Below, piece after piece: positions 1 to 12,389 of a DNA stretch of 64,000 nucleotides (its first letter is position 1; the number at the start of each line of letters is the position of its first letter). This DNA is from Monoplex corrugatus. Lineage: Eukaryota; Mollusca; Gastropoda; Littorinimorpha; Ranellidae. Position numbers and translations under genes: made by a program. The notes under the pieces were generated by a model that was not told the DNA's origin, made no database searches, and saw nothing but the letters and a program-made list of their open reading frames with translations. Location: assembly GCA_030674185.1 (NCBI GenBank), contig JAPXFY010000022.1, positions 46,686,398 to 46,750,397 of the forward strand, given 5' to 3'.

Positions 1-57
1 ACGTGTAAAGCTTTACCGTTTTGCTTAATTAAAATAACATATTTCTATAAAAATTTC

Positions 58-155
58 AGCTTTCAGTTTCAGTTTCTCAAGATGACGTCTCCGCACTCTG
101 TACGAATTCCATATATGCACTAACGTCACAGGTGCCATGTGATCTTTTCCGTGAC
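58..155 (-). mobile_element. SINE 3' region (gaaactgaaac tail family)
   Basis: Minus-strand copy of a SINE whose 3' end reads 'catatggaattc.....gcggagacgtcatcttgagaaactgaaactgaaa'. From memory, a SINE with the same tail is common in caenogastropods. Confidence 0.7.
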
Positions 156-527
156 ACAAAAAAATACCATTCAATTGTGATTAAAATCGAATCAGAAATA
201 TTTGTGATATTAGCACATATTATCATTTATTTATGATTATTCTGTTCTGGTCTGTCATGTCATGTCACGTAATATTACATGGTATTGCATCGTGTCGTTT
301 CATGTTGTTATGTTATGTTATGTTATGTTGTTACGTTACGGTACGGTACGGTACGGTATGGTATGGTATGGTATGGTATGGTATGGTATGGTATGGTATG
401 GTATGGTGTTAGTGTTATTATTATTATTATCATTATCATTACCATATTACCTCCATACTTTAACCGAAATGGTCCAAATATTGGATGTATTTAATGCATA
501 CACCTGAAGCCAAAGTTGGCCATTCAG

Positions 528-899
528 GCCAAGTGTCATTGCACAACATCGAATCTGGTTAACACATACACACACACACATACACACACAAACACATACA
601 TATACACACACAAACACATACACGTACACATACATACACACACAAACACACTCATACACACACATACACGTACACATACATACACACACATACATACATA
701 CATACATACATGTACACATACACACACGCGCGCGCGCGCGCCACACACACACACGTATGGAAGTATTTTGTATGTTTTGAGAAGTCGGTTGGGTTTTAAA
801 TAACATCCAAGTGTCATTGCACAACATCGAATCTGGTTAACACATATACACACACACATACACACACAAACACATACATATACACACACAAACACATAC

Positions 900-969
<70 letters not shown>

Positions 970-986
970 CGCACACACACACACAG
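528..986. repeat. Tandem duplication within a (CA)n region
   Basis: 'ccaagtgtcattgcacaaca' followed by 'tcgaatctggttaacacata' occurs at about 532 and 812, each time leading into (CA)n/(CATA)n. A ~280-bp block has been duplicated. Also (GGTAY)n at 333-406. Confidence 0.85.
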
Positions 987-1208
987 TCAGATTAGATACA
1001 ACAAACCACTTCCCCATATTCAGGGCTCAGCCCGTAAGGGGAGATGGACATATTACTTCAAGGCTTCTTTTACATTTTTCAACTAGTCCTCATACACACT
1101 AGAATGGTAGGACTTTAAATCCAAACAAACAAACAAACAATAACTTTTTTTTTTCAAATCATGTCCCATTTTTTTAATTTAATTTGTTTTCATTCACATT
1201 CCAATGTA

Positions 1209-1427
1209 CAGGGTGTGTGTGTGCAAAAGTAGGTATACAGTTAAAAAGAAAACACGTAGGCCCCTACAATACTCATTGCATTTATCATACAAATGAATAG
1301 TGCATATACATGTAATAACAGGCACAGCCTTAATCCTCCAGATAATCAAACTGCTTGCCGACGAGCGGAATTAAGCATTATAATAATGATGTGATACTTA
1401 CTGTATACCTACTTTTGCACCCCCCTG
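1209..1427. mobile_element. TA-flanked MITE, mariner-like
   Basis: Inverted ends share 'gtgcaaaagtaggtatacag' next to 'caggg', and the element is bounded by TA on both sides (1207-1208, 1428-1429). The left end has extra GT units between the two blocks. No coding sequence; 219 bp. Confidence 0.8.
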
Positions 1428-1578
1428 TATAATACAAATCATTTACATGCACCTTGAAGTGTATACATCTACGATGCCTAATCAATGGATTTGATAAACA
1501 AGCTTTCACTGCATTGTATACATAGCGAAATACAGCAGGTAAAGAGATGTAGGTAAATGAATATTACAATAGAAAATA

Positions 1579-1916
1579 CACAGATGTGTGTTGTGTGCAT
1601 GTGTTCGTGCGTGTGTGTGTATGCATGTGTGCGTGCATGCGTGTGTGTGTGCGCATGTGCATGCATGCCTGTCTCTGTGTGTGTGTATGCTTGCGTGTGT
1701 ACTTCTGTGTTTGTGTGTGTGCATGCGCTGCGTGTGTGCGCATATATGTGTGTGCACATGTGTGTGTGCATGCGTGCGTATGTGTGCATGCGCGTGCGTG
1801 CATGCATGCGTGTGTGTGTGTGTGTGTTTGTGTGTGCGCGCGCGCGAGTGTGTGCGTGTGTGTGCGCACGAGTGTGTGTGTGTGTGCGCGCGCATGTGCG
1901 TGTGCGCACGATGACA
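1579..1916. repeat. (TG)n/(CATGCG)n tract
   Basis: About 340 bp of alternating purine-pyrimidine sequence with TG, CG and CATG units. No gene; all long frames here are repeat artefacts. Confidence 0.95.
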
Positions 1917-2295
1917 CAGCTTTTGACTAAAACTAGAACACCTCGTGTTGACCAAGTATTCAGACAATCACCAACAGGAAGACTTGGGCAAACAAGACAC
2001 GACAACCTGTTGTAGCAAGTGCACACCGTACCATCATTGTCTCTCACTTCACAATACAAACAAGCCGTCCCTCATAATTCCAATGGCGTTTTATTTCAAT
2101 ATCCAGAGAACAATCGGTAAAACAATATCAACCACAAACTCTGACAGGCACCAACAATTCATGCATAAGATTGCTGTAGTACAGCATTTGATCAAGCGAT
2201 TGCATTAATCATTTCCAAATTATGCTCCACTGTTATTTGAAATTCATGGTTACAATACAGCCACCTGATCTCTTCTCGCCATGCCCATTGTGAAA

Positions 2296-2553
2296 AGAAA
2301 TAGAGAGACAAAGCCAGATGTTTGGGACGTAGGTAAATCAATGGATCTTCAAGCTCAAAGAAATTCAGAGACAAAGCCAGATGTTTGGGACGTAGGTAAA
2401 TCAATGGATCTTCAAGCTCAAAGAAATTCAGAGACAAAGCCAGATGTTTGGGACGTAGGTAAATCAATGGATCTTCAAGCTCAAAGAAATTCAGAGACAA
2501 AGCCATATGTTTGGGACGTAGGTAAATCAATGGATCTTCAAGCTCAAAGAACG
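2296..2553. repeat. 63-bp tandem repeat, open on both strands
   Basis: Four units starting at 2296, 2359, 2422 and 2485. Because 63 is divisible by 3, frames stay open on both strands (21-residue repeats). No start context, splice site or homology supports coding. Confidence 0.9.
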
Positions 2554-2694
2554 ACAGAATGAATGATTCAACAAGCTGAATAAAAACACATCAATACTTT
2601 AAACAGGTTATTGTAACCATCAAGTTTTAATATGTTAAAGATGGATTGTCCATAATACCTTTGACACAAGTGTGGTAATCATTAGGCCGGTGGA

Positions 2695-3065
2695 TTTCCA
2701 ACCCGTCGTCATAGTGTAGTGGTTACCGACTGGAAGGTTGTGGATTTAAATCTCCACCAGTCCCTACAAAAGTTATTGTGGGATTTTTTCAGCCTCATCT
2801 GGCTCCTACCGAGAGCTGAGAGTGCTATGAGCTCTTGGGAAGACTGGGACCACTCAGTCAAGTCTCATTCACTTCATGAACGCGTCATAGAGAGTGTTGC
2901 TCAAATCCTGACCAATACCGAAGTATCTGTATCTCTCGGGCCTGGTTGGCACCAGGATATGTTATGATAGAAAGCACAGAGTACAGCCCTGTCACGTAGT
3001 CTCAATCCTAGATGGAACTCCATAGCATCATGATTATCATCATCACCATCGTCATCACCATCAAT
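2695..3065 (+). mobile_element. tRNA-headed SINE with (ATC)n tail
   Basis: Head 'catagtgtagtggttaccga' resembles a tRNA A box and 'gtggatttaaatctccacc' sits at the B-box place. The body ends 'gatggaactccatagcatca' and (atc)n. The 3' half recurs at 51945-52095. Confidence 0.65.
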
Positions 3066-3117
3066 GCATTATAAACACTGTCCCAGATTTTGTGTCCATT
3101 AAGTTGGAGTAGAAAAT

Positions 3118-3316
3118 GGGACCAGAGAGAGACGAGACAGAGAGACAGAGAGAGAGAGACAGAGAGACAGCCAGACAGACAAAGCGAGACAAATACAGAG
3201 ACAGACAGAGAGGAAGAGAGACAGACAGAGGACAGACAAGAGAGAGAGAGAGAAGAAGAAGAAGAAGAAAAGACAAGAAGAGAAAAGACAAGAAAAGGAA
3301 AAGAAGAGTGAGCACA
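3118..3316. repeat. Purine-rich (AGAC/GAGA) tract
   Basis: Imperfect purine repeats, nearly pure A/G with C in AGAC units. A pure G run lies at 3842-3862. Confidence 0.9.
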
Positions 3317-3344
3317 ATCTCGCCAAGTGCGATGATCCTAGAAA

Positions 3345-3560
3345 AAAAAAAAGGAAGGTTTCCAGTAACACGGTCTGGGTTCAAGTCCTGGGTACTACCT
3401 GATGGGTAAGGTAAGACCTACAGCATGGAGATTTTAATCAATGCCACATCAACATATGTACAGACCTGTCAGTGCCTGAACTCCCTTCATGTGCACATAC
3501 ACACAAAACACCAAGCATGCACGTTAAAGATCCTGTCACAGCTTTGGTGACTAACGGGGA
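3345..3560 (+). mobile_element. SINE-like repeat
   Basis: 'gtctgggttcaagtcctggg' is B-box-like, followed by 'tacctgatgggtaaggt', 'cagacctgtcagtgcctgaa' and 'cacgttaaagatcctgtcac'. Related copies at 4895-5090, 44220-44345 and 47185-47345. Confidence 0.55.
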
Positions 3561-3989
3561 AAAAAAAACACACAAAACTTAGCCAGCATGCCAAACCAAT
3601 GACTATGCAATAACATATTGTCTGCACAGTGCCACAATCCGAAGTGAACGCCACAGGTACCGGTCCTCTATCCCTTACCCACTGCCATCATCATAGCGCT
3701 GTGAAAGACTGTCCTAGATTCTGTGGCCCTTTACGCCATGCTGTTACAGAGCCCAGCAGCCAGCTAGAGGAAAACCCAAGCTTTCCCCCTTGCCAACTTC
3801 AGGGCTTCAAACAGGAGGAAAAAACCCACTGAAACTAGGGGGTGGGGGGGGGGGGGGGGGGCAATAACTTGCGCGCCGTTGCTATGAAGCTTGCAAGCCG
3901 ATCACGGATGCCTTGCTCCTTTCGTTTTTTGTTTTCCCCCACAAACCGAAATCGCGGAATTCCGCCCAGACGCGGAACGTTTTAAGCCC

Positions 3990-4292
3990 TGCAACTTGTC
4001 TAGGGTCAGCACAGCAGGGTATGACCCTTCCCCCCTTACCAACTTGTCTAGGGTCAGCACAGCAGGGTATGACTCTTTCCTTTACCAACATGTCTAGGGT
4101 CAGCACAGCAGGGTATGACCCTTCCCCTGCCACATTCTAGGGCCAAACAGCAGGGTATGACTTCCCACTTTATAGGCACAGCAGGGTATGACTCTTCCGT
4201 TTACCAACTTGTCTAGGGCCAGCACAGCAGGGTATGACCCTTCCCCCTTTACCAACTTGTCTAGGGCCAGTGGCAGAGTATGACCCTTCCCC
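3990..4292. repeat. ~45-bp minisatellite
   Basis: About seven units of 'ccaacttgtctagggtcagc' plus 'acagcagggtatgacccttc'; two units are shortened. Confidence 0.88.
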
Positions 4293-4464
4293 AAGCAGGC
4301 AAAAACAAACACAAAACGGCCGTTCCTGTTGGGTCATCAGATCTTAAGAAAGGCCCAACCGTACCACTTGCCGCGGGTAGGGGTGGTGCGCGCCAAAGGT
4401 AACTAGATAAAGAGACGACCTAGATGGATTAGACAAAAATTGGAGAGGAAAAGCAAAGCGCTGG

Positions 4465-4705
4465 ATCGAGGTGAACAGAAGCAGCTGGGGAAGGCCTACC
4501 TCAAACAACGGATTTTGGATGGCTCAAAGATAGTTATGGTGATCGAAGTGAACAGAAGCAGCTGGGGAAAGCCTACATCCAACAACGGACTTTGGATGGC
4601 TAAAAGATACTTATGGTGATTGAAGTGAATAGAAGCAGATGGGGATGGCCCACATCCAACAACGACTTTGGATGAACGAAAGTTAGTTATGGTGACTTCA
4701 GTGTT
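4465..4705. repeat. ~75-bp tandem repeat
   Basis: Three units of 'gaagtgaacagaagcagctg', 'catccaacaacggactttgg' and 'agatacttatggtgat'. Confidence 0.85.
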
Positions 4706-4894
4706 GGGAGGTTTGGAAGTGTGTTGGCGAGTCAAACTGAGCAGCATGAGCGTCGTGACTCAGAAGTAGTGTAGAAGATGGGAAATAAAATAAAATTAAT
4801 AAATAAAATGAAATAATTTTTTTTTTTTTAAATATTAAAAAAAAAAAAAAACGAAAAAAATCAAAGGTTGTGGACAGCCTACAGGATTATATGC

Positions 4895-5090
4895 ACTGTT
4901 GACAGGCATGGTAGCCATGTGGGTCAAAGTGGGAACATTCAATAAGAAGGGCCAGGGTTCAATACTGACTGACCACCTCCACCTGGTGGGTACAGGGTGG
5001 ACATTGTTCTAATCCCCCAGGTCAGCTGTACAGACCTTCCATACCTAAACCTCCTTCCTGCATATACACACATGCAGAATGACATAAATA
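4895..5090 (+). mobile_element. SINE-like repeat
   Basis: 'gggccagggttcaatactga' then 'cacctggtgggtacagggtgg' broken into 'tgggtacagggtggacattg' and 'ccaggtcagctgtacagacc'. Same family as 3345-3560. A MITE has inserted at its 3' end. Confidence 0.6.
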
Positions 5091-5094
5091 TTAA

Positions 5095-5245
5095 CCCTTT
5101 GACTCCCGCACCTTGTCCACCACATCCGCATGTCAACATGCTAGCAAGCAAACTTACCTTTGACTCCGCACCTGCCACCACATCCTGCATTGTCAACCAT
5201 GCTAGCAAAGCAAAAACTTAACCCTTTGACTCCCGCACTCTGCCT
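5095..5245. mobile_element. TTAA fold-back MITE, truncated by (TG)n
   Basis: Founder description of the family. TTAA is followed by CCCTTTGACTCCCGCACCCT, then 'gtccaccagcatcctgcatt', 'gctagcaaagcaaaaactt', an inner copy of the end, a hairpin 'agcttcctgcaggaagct', and the whole in inverse order back to AGGGTGCGGGAGTCAAAGGG-TTAA. This copy keeps only left-end sequences, repeated, and runs into the dinucleotide tract. Confidence 0.7.
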
Positions 5246-5290
5246 GTGTGTGTGTGTGTGTGTGCATGTGTGCGTGTGTGCGTGCTGCTG

Positions 5291-5326
<36 letters not shown>

Positions 5327-5425
5327 TGGTGGTGGTGTGTGTGTGTGGCTGTGTGAGTGTGAGTGTGAGTGTGTTGTATATATTATGCGCATGCATGCAT
5401 GTGTGTGTAGTGTGTTTGCGTAAAT
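5245..5425. repeat. (TG)n microsatellite
   Basis: TG repeats with GGT and GAGTGT interruptions. Has overrun the right half of the MITE at 5095. Confidence 0.95.
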
Positions 5426-5861
5426 GCATGTAACAGAAAGATTTACAGAAAGAATGTGTGATCTGGATGCTTTGGAAACAAATCTATTTTCCAACAAAAC
5501 ACACGAAGCCTCAGAAAAAAAAAGTCCACAAACACAAAAGCACTAACACACTGTCCAGGCACAAGATCATAGACACATGATCAATAATGATGTTGAATTT
5601 CTGCCTGAGCTTTCCAATGGAAGTCATGTCCAACAGGACTAGAGACACTGCAAATTGACTTACAAGCACACGACAGTACTGAAACACCTCTGCAGATTTA
5701 CACACTTACCATTTCCACGAATTAACCATTTGAATGCCTCACCCTATCCATCAGCTTTCTGCAGGAAGCTGGTGGGTAGGGTTAGGCAGTCACCAGATTA
5801 AACCACTTTTAATAGAAGTAAAAACTGTGCCATATGTACTCACTCATTCACACAGATTTAA

Positions 5862-6035
5862 CCCTTTGACTCCCGCACCTGTCCACCAGCATCCTGCATT
5901 GTCAACCATGCTAGCAAAGCAAAAACAACCCTTTGACTCCCTCACCCTATCCACCAGCTTCCTGCAGGTGGAAAGGGAGGGGGATCAAAGGGTTAAGTTT
6001 TTGCAGCTGGTGGACAGGGTGCGGTAGTCAAAGGG
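5862..6035. mobile_element. TTAA fold-back MITE
   Basis: Both outer ends and TTAA are present. The central hairpin is damaged: a second copy of the stem reads 'gcaggtggaaagg'. Confidence 0.88.
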
Positions 6036-6305
6036 TTAACCACATTTGCTAGTTTGTCACATTACACATGTTCCAAGAAAGTCAATGCCTCAACACATTA
6101 TACACGACACTGAAAATTTAATGCATGCATATTCGCCAACACCAAAATTCAATGCTCTTATATGGTTAGCTTTAATAAAACATTGACATTTTTTTTCAAA
6201 CACATTTTACAACATGTACATTTTTACAAACACATTTCTATCTTACAATTTGCTCCAATTCAACACTAGTCTAAATGAAATCCATAATCACCGACTCACA
6301 TTTAA

Positions 6306-6489
6306 CCTTCGACTCCCGCACCCTGTGCACCAACTGCAAAAACTTAACCCTTTGATTCCCTCACCCTATCCACCAGCTTCCTGCAAGAAGCTGGTGGATA
6401 GGTGGAGGGAGTCAAAGGGTTACGTTTTTGCTTTGCTAGCATAGTTGGGAATGCTGGTTGCTGGTGAACAGGGTGCGGGAGTCAAAGGG
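6306..6489. mobile_element. TTAA fold-back MITE
   Basis: Complete; left end has lost one C ('ccttcgactcc'), central hairpin 'agcttcctgcaagaagct' intact. Confidence 0.9.
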
Positions 6490-6809
6490 TTAACCACATG
6501 GTTATTACAACACGGCTGAATCCAAGACAAATGAAGAATACAAAGTCACCTGAGGTTTGGTTCAAGTTTGCTAAAGAAAGGCCTCACTGCACGCCATGGA
6601 TTCCACACCACCCACATCATGCGACAGAAACCCAAAATGACACCACAAGCCTGTGCATAATGTTCTCTCTGATGCCTTGAGATTCTACCTGATTTGTGGA
6701 TTCTGAAATATGCCCTGAGGAATTGTGCATTATATGTATTGCTGTAGAGCGTTCTGAGCTGACATCGCACAGAACGACTTCTGTTGCCATTTGTGTGCAG
6801 GGAACTTAA

Positions 6810-6996
6810 CCCTTTGACTCCCGCACCCTATCCAACCAACCACAAAACCTTGACCCTTCGACTCCCTCACCCTATCCACCAACTTCCTACATGAAGCTGG
6901 TGGGTAAGGTGAGGGAGTCAAATGGTTAAGTTTTTGCTTTGCTAGCATGGGTAGGCATTGCAGGATGCTGGTAGACAGGGTGCGGGAGTCAAAGAG
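6810..6996. mobile_element. TTAA fold-back MITE
   Basis: Complete with 187 bp. Right end reads 'gagtcaaagag' then TTAA; inner stems are well preserved. Confidence 0.9.
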
Positions 6997-7354
6997 TTAA
7001 GTTGCTGCTGGCACACGCGCTGATGGGCCTTAGGTCTGCCATGCTGAAGGTGAAGTTGACAAATATCATAGGATTTTATTGTAATCATTGTGTGACACTC
7101 AGTCACTGAACAAGACACATCCAGATTCCCAAGCTCTGATGCCATCATGTACTTTCCTTTGCATATCATTTTGTCACCCTCTACACACACTGTCCTGTGT
7201 AAAGCAATGACCTGGCCACAATGGTCACTGCTAGGACTACAGGGCATCAAGTTGTACAGTTCATGCACAACTTTTCATCTTCCCTTTCACAATGATCACT
7301 GGTAGTTGCAGGATTCAAGCACTACAGAACTGAAGAGTCTGGACTGTGACATTA

Positions 7355-7413
7355 TCCCTTTGGCCCCCTCACCCTATCTAGCAAGCTGGTGGATAGGATC
7401 AGGCAGTGAAGTG
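7355..7413. mobile_element. TTAA fold-back MITE remnant
   Basis: Short, degenerate copy: 'ccctttggccccctcaccc' and an inverse 'gataggatcaggcagtgaag'. The left TTAA has mutated to TTAT. Confidence 0.55.
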
Positions 7414-8351
7414 TTAAGAGTGTTTCACTGTCTCTGTCACAGCCATCACCTCTAGCTCTACAATTCAAAGCACTAAGTACTACACTACAAGACCCTACAT
7501 TGCACTGTTCACAGACGGCATTCACCGTAAGGTGGATTTAAACCCATACCAGAAGGGGAGACAGGCTCACGTGAACCCAGAGTGCACACATGCACACACC
7601 CACACATACACATTTGTACACACACACACAGTGTGCACTCAAGTATATATACATGAACATACACAGTGCACACATATGGGTCGTTCTCTGGAAACGTGTA
7701 GTGGCTGGGGTAACCTACTTCTGTAGCCTATAATTCAAAAAAAATAAATCCTACACTCTTTTGCCTGTTTGCCCTTTAATGTATATATATCAAATGAATA
7801 TAGTCTAAAAAAAAACGTGGTGTTTGTTGATTGTGTTGTAAGCTTATTTGATGTTATGTTCGAAAAAGTCCCGCTCTGGCTGTACCTGATTTGTGACATG
7901 CAGATAGTGGGCCAAGTCAAACAATTGTTGCTGTTTATTAAAGACACATTTCTAACAATAATTGTTTTGTATGCAATGCGTGAAAAATAATGATCATGCA
8001 GTATTGTGTGAGTGATTTTGCAACCAAAAAAGTCTAACGGTCGCATCGCTTCGTTACTCTTGGTCATGCAGAAATAGATTTGGTATCCCCGAACAAGTAT
8101 CAACAATGTGTTCGGAACTACTTATACTGGAGTATTCTTTGGCATTTCGAGTTCCTACGCAGCATATCTTTTTTACAATTGCAGACTTGCAAACATGACT
8201 TATTTGTTATTTCAAAATCTTACCCATCATTGTTTCAAATTTTGAACGTAGTGATCGAACACATTTTCAAAACCCCTGAAGTTGACACAGAACCCCTTGG
8301 AACTTTATTTTTGTCCTACCTCTATTTTTGGATGGCGGAAAGATAATAGTG

Positions 8352-8453
8352 ATGCTGTGTGAGGATTCACATGGAAGTCATCATCTCACCATGTGTGTTA
8401 AATGTAGCAACCGTGCATCGATTCCTTCACTGAGCGCATTTCCACCGGTCAAG
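8352..8453 (+). CDS. Candidate upstream exon of copy A gene
   Basis: An open stretch from ATG 8352 reads MLCEDSHGSHHLTMCVKC and continues to FPPVK, then meets a good donor AAG|gtaagat in phase 0. It would join copy A in frame. The open frame extends further upstream to about 8281. Cys and His residues (C-x10-H-H, CVKC) are suggestive, but no known domain is recognised. This could be chance. Confidence 0.25.
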
Positions 8454-9338
8454 GTAAGATATATGTTTATATTGACCTCTGCACTCCTTCCAATGTAGAC
8501 AAAATTATAAACAATGCTCATAGTTATTAAATCTGTGTATAAATGGTTAGTTTTGAAGTCGTAGGAGGATAGCACTGACAATTTTCTGAGACCCCGATTT
8601 TCCGTGTGCATTCTTAACAGCTGATGTCTTGGATTGAAAATTACGTTTTGATATATCTTGTTGCGTGTGCCAGCATCGTCTAAGGTTTTTCGATTGAACA
8701 CACCATGTAAGAGAGTGTTTGCAAGCTTCGTGGATATTTTGATTGCCATTATTAAGATTCATGGAAAAATCTTAATCTTCAGCACGATCACTACAAGCAA
8801 CCACGACTAGGCTTGTTGTTTGCAACCGTTCACAGTCACCTAGAACAGTTTCATGTATTACTTTTAAATTGATATCTAATTGAATTTTCTTTTAATGATG
8901 AACTGCTCATTATTCAAATAGCTTGTGTTATAGGATTTTGTTGAAATGGAGTGAAGTTCTGCTGAAAATAATGAAAGAGCCAGCACGGTCGTTTTAGAGT
9001 AATTGGGTCAAAATGGCCGTCGTTGTCGCTTGTAGTGAAGGTGCCCAAATTTGCATCATTTTCCTGCTGTCTTAGAATTCCTAGTTCTTTCATTGAAATT
9101 AAGTTTGTGTGGAAATCTTATAACAACATCACAACGTTAGTCAGCCAACTAGCCGTATAATGTGTTATGATCATGAACATTTGTTAAAAATAACATTTCA
9201 TTGTTCAACAAACTGAGCCACCCATCTGATTAATTCAAAGTTCTAGGTACTGTAGTGCAGTTACTGAGTTGGTGTGGTGAGCAGGTAGGCCACATAATCA
9301 TAACCCTTTATACTAGTGATAAATTTATTCTGTTGCAG

Positions 9339-9551
9339 GTTATCAGCTTTGATGAAGCCACAAGGCAGGGCAGAGTAAAATTCCTGAGGAGAACTGGGAA
9401 GTATTACGTCTTCCCAGAAGTTGATGACCTGGATTTTGTGGATGAAGAGGAACTGACATTGCAGGGCGAACCTACCATGGATGCTCGTTGTCACTTTTTT
9501 TTCCCAAAAATGAATTCACAGGGTCTTGAATGCACTCCAGTCTTGTCATAA
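9339..9551 (+). CDS. Terminal exon of unrecognised gene, small conserved domain (copy A)
   Basis: After acceptor 'ttctgttgcag' a phase-0 exon of 70 codons runs to a stop at 9549-9551. It reads VISFDEATRQGRVKFLRR, later FPEVDDLDFV and LTLQGEPT. It aligns with the exon at 24245-24412 over VKFLR-x-GxY/HFxFPxxDD...L-LQxPT...RxxHxF. From memory this pattern resembles a small C-terminal domain (hydrophobic, W/FP, DD, PPT) in many uncharacterised, transposon-like invertebrate proteins. Molecular function is unknown. Upstream exons are not certain. Confidence 0.6.
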   Translation, partial: VISFDEATRQGRVKFLRRTGKYYVFPEVDDLDFVDEEELTLQGEPTMDARCHFFFPKMNSQGLECTPVLS

Positions 9552-9734
9552 AATTATGAGACAAAATGGAAATTGTTTCTACCTTACCTCTACCCATCAA
9601 CCCAGCGCCTCATTAAAGTTTTTTTTCTCTGCAGGCCTATCAGTAGGGAATCCAAAGGCCTTAATCTGTATTGTTTGTTTGCTTTTTCTTATGTTTTTAT
9701 TATGGGATTGAATCTTTGTAATTCTGTTAACAAT

Positions 9735-9862
9735 ATTTGGTTAGTTATTTTATTAAACAAGTTGATTTCACTTGAAGATGTCACGGTGTTGATTTATGTG
9801 GTTAGTTATTTTGTTAAACAAGTTGATTTCGCTTGAAGGTGTCACGGTGTTGATTTATGTGA
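9735..9862. repeat. 61-bp direct duplication
   Basis: 'ggttagttattttattaaac' to 'gtgttgatttatgtg' occurs twice in tandem just beyond the copy A exon. Confidence 0.88.
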
Positions 9863-9869
9863 GCATCTT

Positions 9870-10666
9870 AGTACTGGTTGAATCATTCTTTTCTGGTTTC
9901 ATTTTGATCAATATTATACATTTGCAGGACCTCATGCACAAAAACATGTTTTTTTCAATGTACAGTAACTCAATCAAACCAAATTAGTAACTATGAAAAT
10001 ATTGTTTTCTGAGAATAAGTGTTTCGGTTACTGTGTAGCAACCGTTACATATTTTGCTAACACTGCACTGCTCCTCAGTGAATCAAATGCATAACAAAAG
10101 AAATGTGTTAGGAAAACATACACTGATTGCTGTCATCTCTGAGCCATGAATGACATACTTGGGAGAAAAAGCTAGGCGAGCAGAAATAGTTTAATTTTGG
10201 GCTTTATGCATGTGTGAGAGCGACACTGCAAATAGGCCTCTCCACACAACATAATTGCAGAAATTCCACCAAACTTGGACTTCAATCATTTTATTTTCAT
10301 CCAGTCAATGTGACTAGTGTATCTGAATCAAAACTCACAGCTACTTACATGTTTTTCTGAGGTCAGTTTGGTCACTATGTAGCAACCATTCACGCGTCAT
10401 GCCTAGCACTTCACAGCCCTCTCAGAGAAAAACGAGCTTTTATTTTTTAAAACTTTCTACACAGAATTAAACCCAAAGAAATACCTTATATTTCATACAG
10501 GAATGATGAATCTGAGAAATAATTATTTTTTTTCAGTGGTTATGTCACACTTTCACTGCATGTTTTCAGAGAACCACCCATACATTCATAAATAACATGA
10601 GTCAAGGAAAATCATTATCTGATGCAAAACTGTACAATTAGAGAGAGAGAGAGAGAAGAGAGAGAA

Positions 10667-10699
<33 letters not shown>

Positions 10700-11320
10700 A
10701 AGAGAGAGAGCAAACTCAGGACACACACAGTGGAACATATTGCTGACATGTACTTAAAAGAGAGACCATTTTTCTCATGGATGGTTTAGAAATGTATAAA
10801 CAACTTGAAGTCCTTTCAACAGACAGCCAGCCTATTTCACCGCTGTATACATGTAGTGATTCAGAACACATTCTCTGAAGACAAAATACTGTTTCCAGTG
10901 ATCAACAGCTGACCAGTCATGGCATCCGCGCTTTCTCATCAAACACATTAACAGTAATACGACAAATATGAAAGTATTGAAACACATAATGTATGGAACC
11001 AACACTGCACTTTCTCATATAACACGTTAACAACTGCAATAAAAATATGAATACATAATGTCTGAACAATAAAGCAGTCATCTCATCTAAACATAGTCAT
11101 TTTTATACAGATTACTCACAGATTTCTTCATTCAATTAAAAAAATATAAAGATTTAAGACAAATCTGTTCAAACTATTATAAAAATAAAATAAAAAAAAG
11201 AAACAAAAACAAAACAAAACAAACACACACTCACAAACAGGACAGACTATTTTGCCACTTTGAGGTCCATTTCTCACAAACGATGCAGAGAAAGGGAAAC
11301 ATATTTGATATGCCGTGATA
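9870..11320. other. Non-coding stretch, no gene seen
   Basis: A/T-rich sequence without supported exons. Contains a (GA)n tract at 10640-10710 and short 'aacacattaacagtaatac/aacacgttaacaactgcaat' similar pieces near 10943 and 11020. Confidence 0.6.
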
Positions 11321-11330
11321 TAACTATTAA

Positions 11331-11409
11331 CCCTTTGACTTCCTCACTTTATCTACCAGCACCCCACGTTGTCAGCCATGCTGCCAGACAGGATGCAGGA
11401 ATGAAAGGG
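11331..11409. mobile_element. TTAA fold-back MITE, internally deleted
   Basis: 79 bp; keeps ends and loses the inner hairpin. The right target is TTAG. A (CA)n tract (11425-11530) follows. Confidence 0.75.
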
Positions 11410-11422
11410 TTAGACTTAAGAA

Positions 11423-11456
<34 letters not shown>

Positions 11457-12301
11457 CACACACACACACACACACACAAACACACAAACACACACACGCA
11501 TGCACGCACACACACACACAACACACACACAAATGTAAATGCCTGAAGAAGAGTGGAAGGAACAAAATGAAGCAAATCAGGGGGGAGGGGCGGGGGGAAT
11601 CAGAAGCTGAGCAACAAGCATAAAGCACAAAAACAAAACACCGATATAAAACACTACACGTAAATGAAAAAAAAAGGTTTTTGAAATGAATAGGGGTCAG
11701 GACAGACTAAAGCTTTTGACTTTTTACAGAATTGTCTGGCATTTAGGCAAAGACAGGCAGCCAGCGGAAGAAGCATGAGAAAGGAACTGAATGACAACGC
11801 AGTCTAGATACAATCAAAACAAGCAGCAAAAGTTCCATTTTTTTCCTCACTGGGCATAAGAGAAATGCAAAGGAACTTTCCTAGTCGGTAAACAAAAAGA
11901 GGTAGTCACAAATCTTCGTTCAAGGAAGCAAAATAAGATGGATCATGGAACACACTTGCAGGGGACACAAGCGAGATGTCACAAAGCAAGCAGCAGTGTC
12001 AACCGGCAAGTTACTTGTTCACATTTGCTATTAAGCTAAAGCTAATATTACAACAGTGGGCAAATTATTTGGGCAGAACTGCCATCAAGTTAAAGCCAGC
12101 ACGACAACAAACTTAGCAAGAGACAAACAGCAAAAACAAACAAACAAACAAAAAATGTGGAGATCAGCCTTTGTATAAATTCCATTGAAAAATGAAGCTC
12201 CTAAGAGTGTCTGTCCGTATATGAAATGGAGAGAGGATGAGAATTTGGGTACTGAGCCACATGCCTAATAGGCTGTGCTACACTATCTCTTCATTTTCAC
12301 A

Positions 12302-12317
12302 GTGTGTGTGTGTGTGT

Positions 12318-12389
<72 letters not shown>

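Noticed and set aside
262..2059. Long Cys/Val- or His/Thr-rich open frames
   Set aside because: Direct translations of (GGTAY)n, (CA)n and (TG)n repeats; open in several frames and both strands.
2192..2562. 112- and 93-codon repetitive proteins on opposite strands
   Set aside because: Produced by a 63-bp tandem repeat whose length is a multiple of three; no start context, splice sites or homology.
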